From the IMG/VR virus record IMGVR_UViG_3300021247_000085, positions 1 to 29,454 of that record: a stretch of 29,454 nucleotides of DNA; one strand, given 5' to 3'. Positions 6,890-14,306 of the stretch are shown here, one piece after another. Position numbers and translations under genes: made by a program. The notes under the pieces were generated by a model. The model was not told the DNA's origin, made no database searches, and saw nothing but the letters and a program-made list of their open reading frames with translations. Source of the stretch: a virus. Positions within the stretch are counted from its first letter, which is position 1, and each line of letters starts with the position of its first letter.

Positions 6890-6979
6890 CAACGTTTTTT
6901 TAATTTATCCTTAACCACTTTAAATAACTATAAATCAATAAGTTATGCGGTTAAGGTTAAGGATAGAAAATTTTTTAGC

Positions 6980-7342
6980 ATGAATAAAGAGCAATTTTTA
7001 GCGTTTTTACCACAAAATGAAGACCAATTTTCAGCAGCAGTTAACACATTTATTAACCATAACTATCCAAATTGGAGAAAATATTACTTTCATGTACCTA
7101 ATGAATCTGCAACTAATGCTAAAATCAGGTCTAAGCTGGTATCAATGGGATTACTTGCAGGAGTTCCTGACTATTGTTTTTTGAAGCCTACTACTTGGTT
7201 TATGGAATTGAAGATGCCATATAACTCACTTTCACCAAAACAAAAATTATTGCATGAGATTTGGACAAAAAACGATATTGAAATTTACACTTGTAAAACA
7301 ACATTTGAGGTTTATAGTGTATTAGAAAAAAAATACTCATAA
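6980..7342 (+). CDS. VRR-NUC domain nuclease
   Basis: 120 residues from the ATG at 6980. The core fits the VRR-NUC branch of PD-(D/E)XK nucleases: Glu14 in the first helix, HVPNES at 38-43, GLLAGVPD at 58-65 with catalytic Asp64, FMELKMP at 74-80 with Glu76 and Lys78, and LSPKQKLLHEIW at 84-95 with Gln88. Small stand-alone VRR-NUC proteins are common in phages, where they probably cleave branched or damaged DNA intermediates; related domains act as Holliday junction resolvases. A TTG at 6887 would add 31 residues translated from iteron DNA, so the ATG is preferred. It closes the AT-rich replication block. Confidence 0.88.
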   Translation: MNKEQFLAFLPQNEDQFSAAVNTFINHNYPNWRKYYFHVPNESATNAKIRSKLVSMGLLAGVPDYCFLKPTTWFMELKMPYNSLSPKQKLLHEIWTKNDIEIYTCKTTFEVYSVLEKKYS

Positions 7343-7358
7343 TAGTACGAATTATTTC

Positions 7359-7366
7359 TAATTTTG
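7359..7366 (+). promoter_or_regulatory. Possible -7 promoter element before the packaging genes
   Basis: TAATTTTG matches TAnnTTTG and lies in the 30-base gap before the ATG at 7373. Transcription would begin at about the start codon, giving a nearly leaderless late transcript. No -33 box is visible, so the call is weak. Confidence 0.25.
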
Positions 7367-7372
7367 TTGTAA

Positions 7373-7576
7373 ATGAAAAAAGGCTTTTACATCCGCAAGT
7401 CAAAAGACGGCTCATTTGTACTAAATGTCAATAGAGATGATTTTAAGGCGTTTTTAGACACTCTGCAAACAAATGAAGGTTGGGTACGTTTTCGCATTTA
7501 TGAGCGAAATGAGGTAGATGAAAAAGGCTTTACTCACAATATGGAAGTTTTGATGAATACTAACAAAGAAAACTGA
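7373..7576 (+). CDS. Hypothetical protein preceding small terminase
   Basis: 67 residues. The sequence suggests a short beta strand (FYIRKSKDGSFVLNVN), a helix (RDDFKAFLDTLQ) and a further strand pair (GWVRFRIYERNEV), a small alpha/beta protein with mixed charge. The last base of its TGA is the first base of the small terminase ATG, so the two genes are translationally linked. No family is recognised. Small proteins in this place sometimes regulate late genes or packaging; nothing here settles that. Confidence 0.65.
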   Translation: MKKGFYIRKSKDGSFVLNVNRDDFKAFLDTLQTNEGWVRFRIYERNEVDEKGFTHNMEVLMNTNKEN

Positions 7577-7923
7577 TGGCAAAGAATTACCAAATATCCG
7601 ATATAAAAAAGGCTATTGATGGTAGTGGTGGTTACATAACTGAAATTGCAGCAAGACTCAAATGTGACTGGCATACCGCAAAAGACTATATTACAAAATC
7701 GGGTCTTGAGGAATATTTAAAGTTGGAAGAAGAAACAAGGCTTGATAAGGCTGAAAGGAAACTTGATCAGCAGATTGATGCTGGTGATACTACTGCTTTG
7801 ATATTCTTCCTAAAAACCAAAGGAAAGAAAAGAGGCTACATAGAACGCCAAGAAATCACTGGTGCCGATGGGGATAAGCTCAATGCAATCACAGTAGAAA
7901 TTATCAATGGGGCAACCACTTAA
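7576..7923 (+). CDS. terS: Terminase small subunit
   Basis: 115 residues. A helix-turn-helix is visible at about residues 15-38 (GGYITEIAARLKCDWHTAKD), followed by a charged helical linker. A TALIFFLKTKGKKRGY segment at about 73-88 is typical of Bacteroidota phage small terminases. The small subunit recognises the packaging site on concatemeric DNA and loads the large subunit. Its end overlaps the large terminase start by 17 bases, the usual arrangement. Assignment relies on the helix-turn-helix, that segment and context. Confidence 0.85.
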   Translation: MAKNYQISDIKKAIDGSGGYITEIAARLKCDWHTAKDYITKSGLEEYLKLEEETRLDKAERKLDQQIDAGDTTALIFFLKTKGKKRGYIERQEITGADGDKLNAITVEIINGATT

Positions 7924-9055
7924 AATACAAACAAACAAAGTATTTGACATACTTGCTAAATCACAAGCAAGAGTTACTGTTATGCAGGGCGGTAGTCGTA
8001 GTGGTAAGACTTACAACATCATTCTGTGGTTTATCATTAAGCTACTGCAGGAGAGAGGTAATACTTTGTCAATTGTTAGGCAATCACTTCCAAGCATCAA
8101 AGGCTCAGTCCTTCGTGACTTCATTGAAATCCTCCTAAAGATGGGAATTTACGATGAGGCGAATCACAACAAGACTGAGCAAACCTATAACCTCAATGGT
8201 AACCTTGTTGAGTTCGTTAGTGTTGACCAGCCTCACAAAATAAGAGGGCGTAAACGCACATACCTCTTTATGAACGAATGCACCGAGATGTCTTATGAGG
8301 CATGGGTGCAGCTTACAATGCGTACTGAAGGTAAAATAGTAGTGGATTACAACCCTTCAGACGAATACCATTGGGTTTTCGACAAGGTGATACCAAGAGA
8401 TGACGCTGATTTTTACATTACTACTTACAAGGACAATCCATTCTTAGCAAAGGAATTGATTGAAGAGATTGAGCGTCTAAAAGATGCTGATGAGAATTAC
8501 TGGCTGATCTATGGACTCGGGCAGAAAGGAAACATGAACGATACCATTTACACCCATTGGAAGCCTTGCAAGGAATTACCTGAAGGCGAAACTGTATATG
8601 GTTTGGACTTTGGTTATAACGTACCTACTGCTTTGGTTAAGGTGGTATTTCATGAGAATGCTGCGTATGCTCAAGAGATGTTGTATGAGACAAAGCTAAC
8701 TACATCAGACCTTGTAGAGCGTGTTAAGGCTCTCAACATTTCACCCTATGATGAAATCTTCTGCGATGCTGCTGAGCCTAAAACAATTGAAGAACTTACC
8801 AGGGCTGGGTTAAATGCGAAGTTGGCTTTAAAGGATGTTTACGCTGGTATAATGAAGGTAAAATCAATGCCTCTTTATGTTACAAATGATAGCGCAAATC
8901 TGATAAAGGAGCTTAACAACTACAAGTGGAAGACTGATGCAAATGGCAAGCAGGGTAAAGACCCTGTAAAGTTCAATGATCATATCTCTGATGCGCTTAG
9001 ATATGCTATTTACACAAAATTAAACGCACCTCAATTAACATGGGGTATAATATAA
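7907..9055 (+). CDS. terL: Terminase large subunit
   Basis: 382 residues, Terminase_3-like. The ATPase half shows Walker A GGSRSGKT at 28-35 and Walker B YLFMNEC at 119-125, with the catalytic glutamate at 124. The nuclease half shows LDFGYNVP at 233-240 (Asp234), IFCDAAEPKTIEEL at about 284-297 (Asp287) and the C-terminal NDHISDALRYA signature. These acidic residues form the RNase H-like nuclease metal site. The protein pumps DNA into the prohead and cuts the concatemer. It overlaps the small subunit gene and is followed four bases later by the portal gene. The length is slightly short for the family but all motifs are present. Confidence 0.96.
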   Translation: MGQPLKIQTNKVFDILAKSQARVTVMQGGSRSGKTYNIILWFIIKLLQERGNTLSIVRQSLPSIKGSVLRDFIEILLKMGIYDEANHNKTEQTYNLNGNLVEFVSVDQPHKIRGRKRTYLFMNECTEMSYEAWVQLTMRTEGKIVVDYNPSDEYHWVFDKVIPRDDADFYITTYKDNPFLAKELIEEIERLKDADENYWLIYGLGQKGNMNDTIYTHWKPCKELPEGETVYGLDFGYNVPTALVKVVFHENAAYAQEMLYETKLTTSDLVERVKALNISPYDEIFCDAAEPKTIEELTRAGLNAKLALKDVYAGIMKVKSMPLYVTNDSANLIKELNNYKWKTDANGKQGKDPVKFNDHISDALRYAIYTKLNAPQLTWGII

Positions 9056-9059
9056 CAAT

Positions 9060-10439
9060 ATGGCTATTTTAGATATATTCAAGAGAAATAAAGGAATCAA
9101 TCCATATCCGACAGTACAAAGGGAATTGCAACCGATAAACGGGGTTGTGTTGCAGAATTACGATCAGGGTGCTTATGTTACTGAAGGATATATGGGTAAT
9201 AGCGATGTTTACTCTATTGTTACATTCCTTGCAAGAAAGGCTGCGTCAATTCCTTGGTATGTGTACAAGATGAAGCCAGGCGATAGGGCAAAGACTTCTT
9301 TGGAACGTTACAAGCAATTAAGCAAAGGTCTTGCCAACAAAGGAGCATTCGAAAGGGCATTGTTAGAGCGCAAGAATGCCTATGAGGAAAACATTGTTAC
9401 CAATTCACCATTGGCTAAATTGCTTGAGAGACCTAATCCAATGCAGGCTCAAGACCAGTTCTTTCAGAACTTGTTTGGGTTTAGGATCCTATCGGGTGAG
9501 GGCAATATCTATGGAAATGATGGTGGTACTGCTGGCAGTAGATTCGTGGAGTTAAACGTTCTGCCTACACAGTTCCTTGAAATCTATCCTGATCCAAAAG
9601 ATATTTATGGACTTCTTGGGTACAAGTTAATGGTTGGACAAGGTATTAACATACCAAAGGATCAGGTCTGCCATTGGAAGTCCTGGAACCCTGACTTCAA
9701 CGATGTAACACGCTCACATCTTAGAGGTGTTTCGCCTTTGCGTTCTGCTTGGAAACTCTTGAGAATGTCAAACAACGCTGCTGATGCCTCTGCAAAGATG
9801 ACTCAGAACGGAGGTGCTAAAGGTGCGCTTGTTCCTGAAGTGGTAAATAACAATGTGCCACAAATGACACCTGAGCAGGCATCAATGATACAAAGGGCAA
9901 TAAACGATAGGTTAAACGGCACAGATAACAAGGGTAGCATTGGCGTTATGCAATATCCTTATAACTATCTCAACTTTGGCTTGTCTTCAGTTGATATGGA
10001 ATTGGTTAAAACATTGCAGATGACACTTCACCAATGGTGTAGGGTATTCCAAATGCCGATAGTGTTATTTGACACAGATACTTCATCTTACAACAACTAT
10101 AACAATGCAATGCGTGACTTGATCACGAATACCATTGCTCCGCTTTGTGGTGAATTAAGAGATGAACTAAATTCATGGCTGGTACCTCGCTTTGGTGAGA
10201 ACGTTTACATCGATTACGACATCTCTGCACTTCCAGAACTTCAGGCAGATATGGAAAAGATGGTTGCTCAACTAAAACAAGCTGATTGGTTGACTTTCGA
10301 TGAGAAGAGAACTGCAATGGGTTATGAGGAGAAACAAGGTGCTTACCAGTATTCTTACGTTTCGCAAGGTCTCATACCACTTGAGCAGACAATGATGGAC
10401 TTAACTATCCCAAATGATAACAGCAACAACAACCAATGA
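9060..10439 (+). CDS. Portal protein, HK97 type
   Basis: 459 residues. It starts MAILDIFKRNK, and an N-terminal domain carries GYMGNSDVYSIVTFLARKAA, matching the HK97-family portal pattern in which a conserved segment ends in an Ala-rich helix before a Pro-Trp. The middle contains LERPNP and a long SVDMELVKTLQ helix, and the C-terminus is the clip and crown region ending in Asn-rich NNNQ. The portal is the dodecameric ring at one capsid vertex through which terminase drives DNA and to which the tail attaches. It sits four bases after the large terminase and upstream of the head morphogenesis gene, as expected. Confidence 0.93.
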   Translation: MAILDIFKRNKGINPYPTVQRELQPINGVVLQNYDQGAYVTEGYMGNSDVYSIVTFLARKAASIPWYVYKMKPGDRAKTSLERYKQLSKGLANKGAFERALLERKNAYEENIVTNSPLAKLLERPNPMQAQDQFFQNLFGFRILSGEGNIYGNDGGTAGSRFVELNVLPTQFLEIYPDPKDIYGLLGYKLMVGQGINIPKDQVCHWKSWNPDFNDVTRSHLRGVSPLRSAWKLLRMSNNAADASAKMTQNGGAKGALVPEVVNNNVPQMTPEQASMIQRAINDRLNGTDNKGSIGVMQYPYNYLNFGLSSVDMELVKTLQMTLHQWCRVFQMPIVLFDTDTSSYNNYNNAMRDLITNTIAPLCGELRDELNSWLVPRFGENVYIDYDISALPELQADMEKMVAQLKQADWLTFDEKRTAMGYEEKQGAYQYSYVSQGLIPLEQTMMDLTIPNDNSNNNQ

Positions 10440-10617
10440 GGAGATTTGGCAAATAGTGATGAATAGGTTTCCAAAGTTGCCAACCGAAAGAACTTGCATT
10501 ACTGAGCATAGGTTGAGAAATGAAGTGAGGCATAGCTATAAAATGAGATTATACGATGAACGCCAATCAGCGCAAAGAATATTGGAGAAAGGTGGAACGA
10601 CTTCGGGCGCAGCTTGA
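10414..10617 (+). CDS. Possible small overlapping protein between portal and head morphogenesis genes
   Basis: 67 residues. The frame overlaps the portal end by 26 bases and the next gene by 62 bases, and covers the otherwise empty 116 bases between them. The sequence has a helical N-terminal part (NEEIWQIVMNRFPK) and a basic middle (HRLRNEVRHSYKMRLYDERQ), with a low-complexity end. An internal ATG at 10459 would give a 52-residue form. No family is recognised. The long overlap with the next gene argues for caution; the lack of any other gene in the gap and the protein-like composition argue for it. Confidence 0.45.
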   Translation: MITATTTNEEIWQIVMNRFPKLPTERTCITEHRLRNEVRHSYKMRLYDERQSAQRILEKGGTTSGAA

Positions 10618-11410
10618 TGCAAAGTATTTTGAACAAGTGCGAAATAGTATAATAGCACAGTTCAAGAGATTTGCTCGAGATATCGAAGCCATTGGTGTTG
10701 ATGCTGCACGTTCAAGGCTTGGACTCGATTTGTGGGATAAAGAGATGCTCAAGATATTTGAGGCGATGTACAAGGAATCTGTGGTGTTATTTGGCAATAG
10801 TGTATATCGAGCATTAAAGATAGAGGCTAACCAGAAAGCAGAAACCTTTGGTTTTAATCGTGAGTGGACAGACGCGGTTCTTGAGTTCTTGCTAAAGCAG
10901 GGGTTTGTATTGGTGGCAGATATTACATCTACCACCAAGAAGAAACTGCTTGATATAGTAAGCAAAGGGATTGAAGAAGGAATGGGAGTGGATGAAATAG
11001 TGCGAATTATTACCTCTGATGAGCAGTTATCTTATGCGACATTTAGAGCAAGGCGAATAGTAAGGACAGAGGTGATGAGGTCTTCCAACATAGGAGCGAT
11101 GAAAGGAGCAGAGGCACATCCTTTTGTAGTTGATAAAGAATGGATTAGCGCAAGGGATGCACGAACAAGGAGAATACCTCAAGATGAGTTTGATCATGTT
11201 GAACTTGACGGGGTGATAGTTGGGTTTGATGAACCATTCACTTCAACTGGTAAGAAAGGTGAGCCTGTCGCAGCCATGCAGCCTGGGGATATAACTGCCC
11301 CAGCTGGATTTACCATCAATTGCAGATGCACAGTAGCCTTTATCCCTAAAAGAGATGCCAATGGTAGGCTTATGATGAAACCGAGATTAAATGAACCACA
11401 AATAAGATAA
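10556..11410 (+). CDS. Head morphogenesis protein (SPP1 gp7 / Mu gpF-like)
   Basis: 284 residues. The long helical N-terminal half is followed by a segment with FRARRIVRTEVMRSSNIGAM, then KEWISARDARTRRIPQDEFDHVELDG. It ends with APAGFTINCRCTVAFIP, the Cys-containing signature of the SPP1 gp7 (Phage_Mu_F) family. In relatives this minor head protein binds the portal and a few copies enter the procapsid. It lies between portal and protease genes as in many siphoviruses. The ATG at 10556 follows in-frame stops, and the start is supported by the helical MNANQRKEYW opening. Confidence 0.9.
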   Translation: MNANQRKEYWRKVERLRAQLDAKYFEQVRNSIIAQFKRFARDIEAIGVDAARSRLGLDLWDKEMLKIFEAMYKESVVLFGNSVYRALKIEANQKAETFGFNREWTDAVLEFLLKQGFVLVADITSTTKKKLLDIVSKGIEEGMGVDEIVRIITSDEQLSYATFRARRIVRTEVMRSSNIGAMKGAEAHPFVVDKEWISARDARTRRIPQDEFDHVELDGVIVGFDEPFTSTGKKGEPVAAMQPGDITAPAGFTINCRCTVAFIPKRDANGRLMMKPRLNEPQIR

Positions 11411-11411
11411 T

Positions 11412-12578
11412 ATGCCAATTTACAGATGCGATAATGGAAAATATAGAATAGGGGATGGCGAGTGTGTGTTTACTACAAGACAGAACGCAATTCAAGCCTA
11501 TGCAGCTTATTTAGCGCAAGAGGATGATGAAGATAACCATGATGAATATCACAAGGCTGCTGATATGAATAAGGTTAGTTTTGACTTTGATGATACTTTG
11601 ACACAGGATAGGTATCAGAAAAAAGCAATGCAGTTAAAACAGGAAGGGAAAACTGTTTATATCATAACAAGAAGGCAGGAGGAGCAAAGCAAAGCAGTTT
11701 ATGAGGTGGCAGATGAGATTGGTATTCCAAGGTCAAGAGTTTATTTCACCAATGGCAAGTTGAAATGGGAAACAGTGAAGAGACTTGGTATTGGTACTCA
11801 TTACGATAATAATGAGGATGAAATAAGGCTAATAAGAGAAAACACTGATGCAAAAGGTATTTTAGTGAAAGAAAATAATAAAAGTATGATATACAAATAC
11901 AAACAAAACGGACTTGAAGTAAAAGACATAGATTCAAAACAGGGCATCATCACAGGCTATTTCTCTGCATTCGGAAATGTAGATTCTGATGGTGACATAA
12001 TGATGCCAGGCGCATTTAAACGCAGTATTGAGGATTGGGGGCCAAATGGCAAGGGTAGAATTAAGCACCTTATGAATCACGATCCATCTCAGCCTTTGGG
12101 CAAGATTATCGAACTAAAGGAAGATGGTTACGGCTTGTACTATCGGTCTCAGATAGGTAAGCATAGATTAGGTCAGGATTTCATCAAGATGGTGGAATCA
12201 GACCTCATTAAGGAGCATTCTATTGGATTTAGGACATTAAGAGAGCAAAAGTCTAATGATGCCAACGAAATACATGAGGTAATGCTTTTTGAAGGTTCAT
12301 CACTAACTGCGTGGGGTGCGAATGAGGCAACGCCTGTTATTAACATGAAGTCGATAACTTCTGTCGAAGAGTTAAAAGAAACAATTCGTAATTTTGAGAA
12401 GTTTATCAGGCACTCTGATGTGACTGATGAAACAATAGATCTTTGCCTTATTAAAGTTAGACAACTTGCCCAAATGGTCGAGATGATGAATAGCACGAAG
12501 GTTACCACAGTGGAGCCAACGCAGCAAAAAGAATCAGTGCCAGTGGAATCATTTATTAACATCATCAAAAACATTTAA
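11412..12578 (+). CDS. HAD-like domain fused to HK97-type prohead protease
   Basis: 388 residues with three parts. Residues 1-35 form a short module, MPIYRCDNGKYRIGDGEC then an AYAAYLAQ helix. Residues 54-150 look like a HAD-family phosphatase: DFDDT at 58-62 (Asp58 and Asp60), YIITRR near 83-88 (motif II Thr86), lysines at 116 and 118, and THYDNNEDE at 129-137 (motif IV acids). Residues 170-330 match the HK97 prohead protease: GYFSAFGNVDSDGDIMMPGA, NHDPSQPLGKI with His223, and HSIGF with Ser270, the likely catalytic pair. The protease cleaves the scaffold part of the capsid protein encoded next, two bases downstream. The HAD domain keeps its catalytic residues, so it may be an active phosphatase; its role in head assembly is unknown. 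Confidence 0.9.
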   Translation: MPIYRCDNGKYRIGDGECVFTTRQNAIQAYAAYLAQEDDEDNHDEYHKAADMNKVSFDFDDTLTQDRYQKKAMQLKQEGKTVYIITRRQEEQSKAVYEVADEIGIPRSRVYFTNGKLKWETVKRLGIGTHYDNNEDEIRLIRENTDAKGILVKENNKSMIYKYKQNGLEVKDIDSKQGIITGYFSAFGNVDSDGDIMMPGAFKRSIEDWGPNGKGRIKHLMNHDPSQPLGKIIELKEDGYGLYYRSQIGKHRLGQDFIKMVESDLIKEHSIGFRTLREQKSNDANEIHEVMLFEGSSLTAWGANEATPVINMKSITSVEELKETIRNFEKFIRHSDVTDETIDLCLIKVRQLAQMVEMMNSTKVTTVEPTQQKESVPVESFINIIKNI

Positions 12579-12580
12579 AA

Positions 12581-13750
12581 ATGGAAGAGTTAAAAAAGTT
12601 TGAGGATGCTCTTGCATCCAAGCTTTCTGAAATGAAAGCAGAAGTTAGCGCCAACACAGAAAAGGCTGCTAAGCAATTCGAAGACAAGGTATCTCAGGTT
12701 AATGAGCAGCTTGTTAAATCTAATCAGTCTCTTGAAGAGGCTCGTAAAGAAGTTCTTGAAGCAAAAGCTGCTCTTGGCAAAATCGCTGCTAAAGAGGAAG
12801 TTAAAGTTGCTACTTCTTACGCTGAGCATATCAACAATATCAAAGGTGCAATAGCTGAAGCAGTAACCAAAGGATGGGATGACATCAAGTCTGCTGCAAG
12901 AAATGGAGGTAAAGGGTTCTCTTACGAACTCGACCAAAAGGCTGTTGGTACAATGACTATCAGCAACAACCTCACTGGTTCTGTTTACACTTCCTATGTT
13001 GACAACCCAGCTTTGAGGTCTTTTGTTAATCCTCACTTGCGTTCTGTATTCAATATCATCCCTGTAAGCACAGGTTCTGTGTCTTTCCCACGCGGTAATA
13101 CCCCCGTCGGAGAAGGTTCTTTTGGTAAGCAAACTGAAGGTTCTGCAAAGCCTCAAGTTGACTACGATGTAACTGTAGTAAATACTGCATTGTCTTTCAT
13201 CGCTGGTTATGCTAAAGTTTCTCGTCAAATGATTGATGATTTGCCTTTCCTTCAGGCTTACCTTCAGCAATCTTTGATTGAAGACTTCCAAAAGGCTGAA
13301 GATACTTACTACCTCAACGCAATCGCAGCCTCTGCAACTGCTGGTTCATCTTCAGGTGCCAACACTGCTGAAAAGTTCATTGATTACCTTGCTCAGCTTG
13401 GTGCATTGAACTGGACTGCTAATCTTGCTCTGACCACTCACGCTGGTTGGGCAGGACTTCTGAAAACAAAGCCTGCTGATTACTCTGTTCCTGGAGGTAT
13501 GGTTATCGACAACAATGGTAATGTAAGAATTGCAGGTGTTCCTGTTGTACCTCATAGCCTTGTGACTTCTGGTAAAATCTATGTAATGGACTCTACTAAG
13601 TTTGCCATTGCACAGCAATCAGGTCTGTCTGTAAGGTCAACTGAGTTCGATCAGGATGATTTTATCAAGAACCTCATCACATTCCGCTGCGAGGCTCGTT
13701 GTGAACTTCTTCAGTTCCAGCCAGGCGCTGCGGTTTATGGTAACATATAA
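12581..13750 (+). CDS. Major capsid protein, HK97 fold
   Basis: 389 residues. Residues 1 to about 80 are a charged coiled coil (long Lys/Glu/Ala heptad-like stretch), which fits the delta scaffold domain that HK97-type capsid proteins carry and the prohead protease removes. The mature part follows from about residue 100, with a GTMTISNNLTGSVY opening, an SVSFPRGNTPVGEG stretch near the E-loop, and a long central helix with YAKVSRQMIDDLPFLQAYLQ. The end FQPGAAVYGNI is typical. Higher GC and common codons fit a highly expressed gene. A strong terminator starts 20 bases after the stop. It forms the icosahedral shell. Confidence 0.93.
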   Translation: MEELKKFEDALASKLSEMKAEVSANTEKAAKQFEDKVSQVNEQLVKSNQSLEEARKEVLEAKAALGKIAAKEEVKVATSYAEHINNIKGAIAEAVTKGWDDIKSAARNGGKGFSYELDQKAVGTMTISNNLTGSVYTSYVDNPALRSFVNPHLRSVFNIIPVSTGSVSFPRGNTPVGEGSFGKQTEGSAKPQVDYDVTVVNTALSFIAGYAKVSRQMIDDLPFLQAYLQQSLIEDFQKAEDTYYLNAIAASATAGSSSGANTAEKFIDYLAQLGALNWTANLALTTHAGWAGLLKTKPADYSVPGGMVIDNNGNVRIAGVPVVPHSLVTSGKIYVMDSTKFAIAQQSGLSVRSTEFDQDDFIKNLITFRCEARCELLQFQPGAAVYGNI

Positions 13751-13770
13751 TTCCTGTTTCATGTTGTATT

Positions 13771-13800
13771 GGGGGAGGTGTCGTGCCTTCCCCTTTTTTT
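13771..13800 (+). terminator. Strong intrinsic terminator after the major capsid gene
   Basis: GGGGGAGG (13771-13778) pairs with CCTTCCCC (13786-13793) in eight pairs with one G-T, around loop TGTCGTG, followed by seven T residues. It would end most transcripts after the capsid gene and lower expression of the methyltransferase gene starting at 13805. Confidence 0.85.
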
Positions 13801-13804
13801 AATT

Positions 13805-14305
13805 ATGCCATATTCCTACGACTATTTTAAGAGAGAGTTCCTTGAACACATGACAATGAATTTCGAATCGCATATATCTATTTTAGATATTGGAGCGGGG
13901 TGTGGCACCTATGGCACATTGCTAAAAGGGTTCTTTGAATTTATTGATGGTGTAGAGGTTTATGAACATTACATAAAGCAGTTTGAACTTGACAAGATAT
14001 ATAACAATATATTTTGCAGGGATGCCTTAGATGTAAACGTTCATGCTTACGATTACATTATTTTAGGTGATGTCATTGAACACATGACATTCTTTGAGGC
14101 TAAGAAGCTAACGACAAGGATTCATGCGCTTGATAAGAAAATGATGGTCGCTATACCTTACATGATGCCACAAGGAGCAGTAGGCGGTAATGATTATGAG
14201 ATTCATAGGCAGGATGATCTGACTCATAAGATATTCATTGAGAGATACCCAATGATGCATAATCTGTTCAAGAATGAGCATTATGGTGTTTATATAAATT
14301 ACTGA
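13805..14305 (+). CDS. Class I SAM-dependent methyltransferase
   Basis: 166 residues from the ATG at 13805; a TTG at 13769 would place the start inside the terminator and is rejected. Motif I is LDIGAGCGTYG at 27-37, the SAM-binding glycine loop, and the post-loop region VEVYEHY at 50-56 carries the acidic residue after strand 2. The segment YDYIILGDVIEHM at 82-94 is the motif IV region of methyltransferases acting on small molecules or sugars. It lacks the NPPY or PC motifs of DNA methyltransferases, so DNA is an unlikely substrate. It sits one base upstream of a glycosyltransferase gene, suggesting that the pair builds a methylated glycan, perhaps on capsid or tail protein. Substrate is inferred. 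Confidence 0.85.
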   Translation: MPYSYDYFKREFLEHMTMNFESHISILDIGAGCGTYGTLLKGFFEFIDGVEVYEHYIKQFELDKIYNNIFCRDALDVNVHAYDYIILGDVIEHMTFFEAKKLTTRIHALDKKMMVAIPYMMPQGAVGGNDYEIHRQDDLTHKIFIERYPMMHNLFKNEHYGVYINY

Positions 14306-14306
14306 C

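Larger units (their letters stand above)
6711..6965 (+). other. Iteron-rich candidate replication origin
   Basis: This 268-base non-coding gap carries at least eight copies of a GGTTAAGG(ATA) unit on both strands. Forward copies: 6711-6718, 6727-6738 (with an extra T), 6794-6803, 6804-6813, 6949-6956 and 6955-6965. Inverted copies: 6751-6758 and 6909-6916, both within TTATCCTTAACC. An alternating AT/AC tract lies between the clusters at 6830-6870. Iterons beside an AT-rich unwinding element, next to the primase-helicase gene, are the layout of a replication origin. The repeats could instead be operators for a regulator. No repressor-like gene is seen in the window. Confidence 0.55.

Noticed and set aside
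6887-6979. TTG start for the VRR-NUC gene at 6887
   Set aside because: The extra 31 residues come from iteron DNA and lie before the family core; the ATG at 6980 gives a normal length.
12590-13291. 233-codon open frame on the minus strand within the capsid gene
   Set aside because: It is a shadow of the capsid coding sequence, has low-complexity Phe/Ser-rich content, no neighbours on that strand and no known motif.
13769-13804. TTG start for the methyltransferase at 13769
   Set aside because: It lies within the capsid terminator hairpin; the ATG at 13805 is five bases after the T-run and fits the family.
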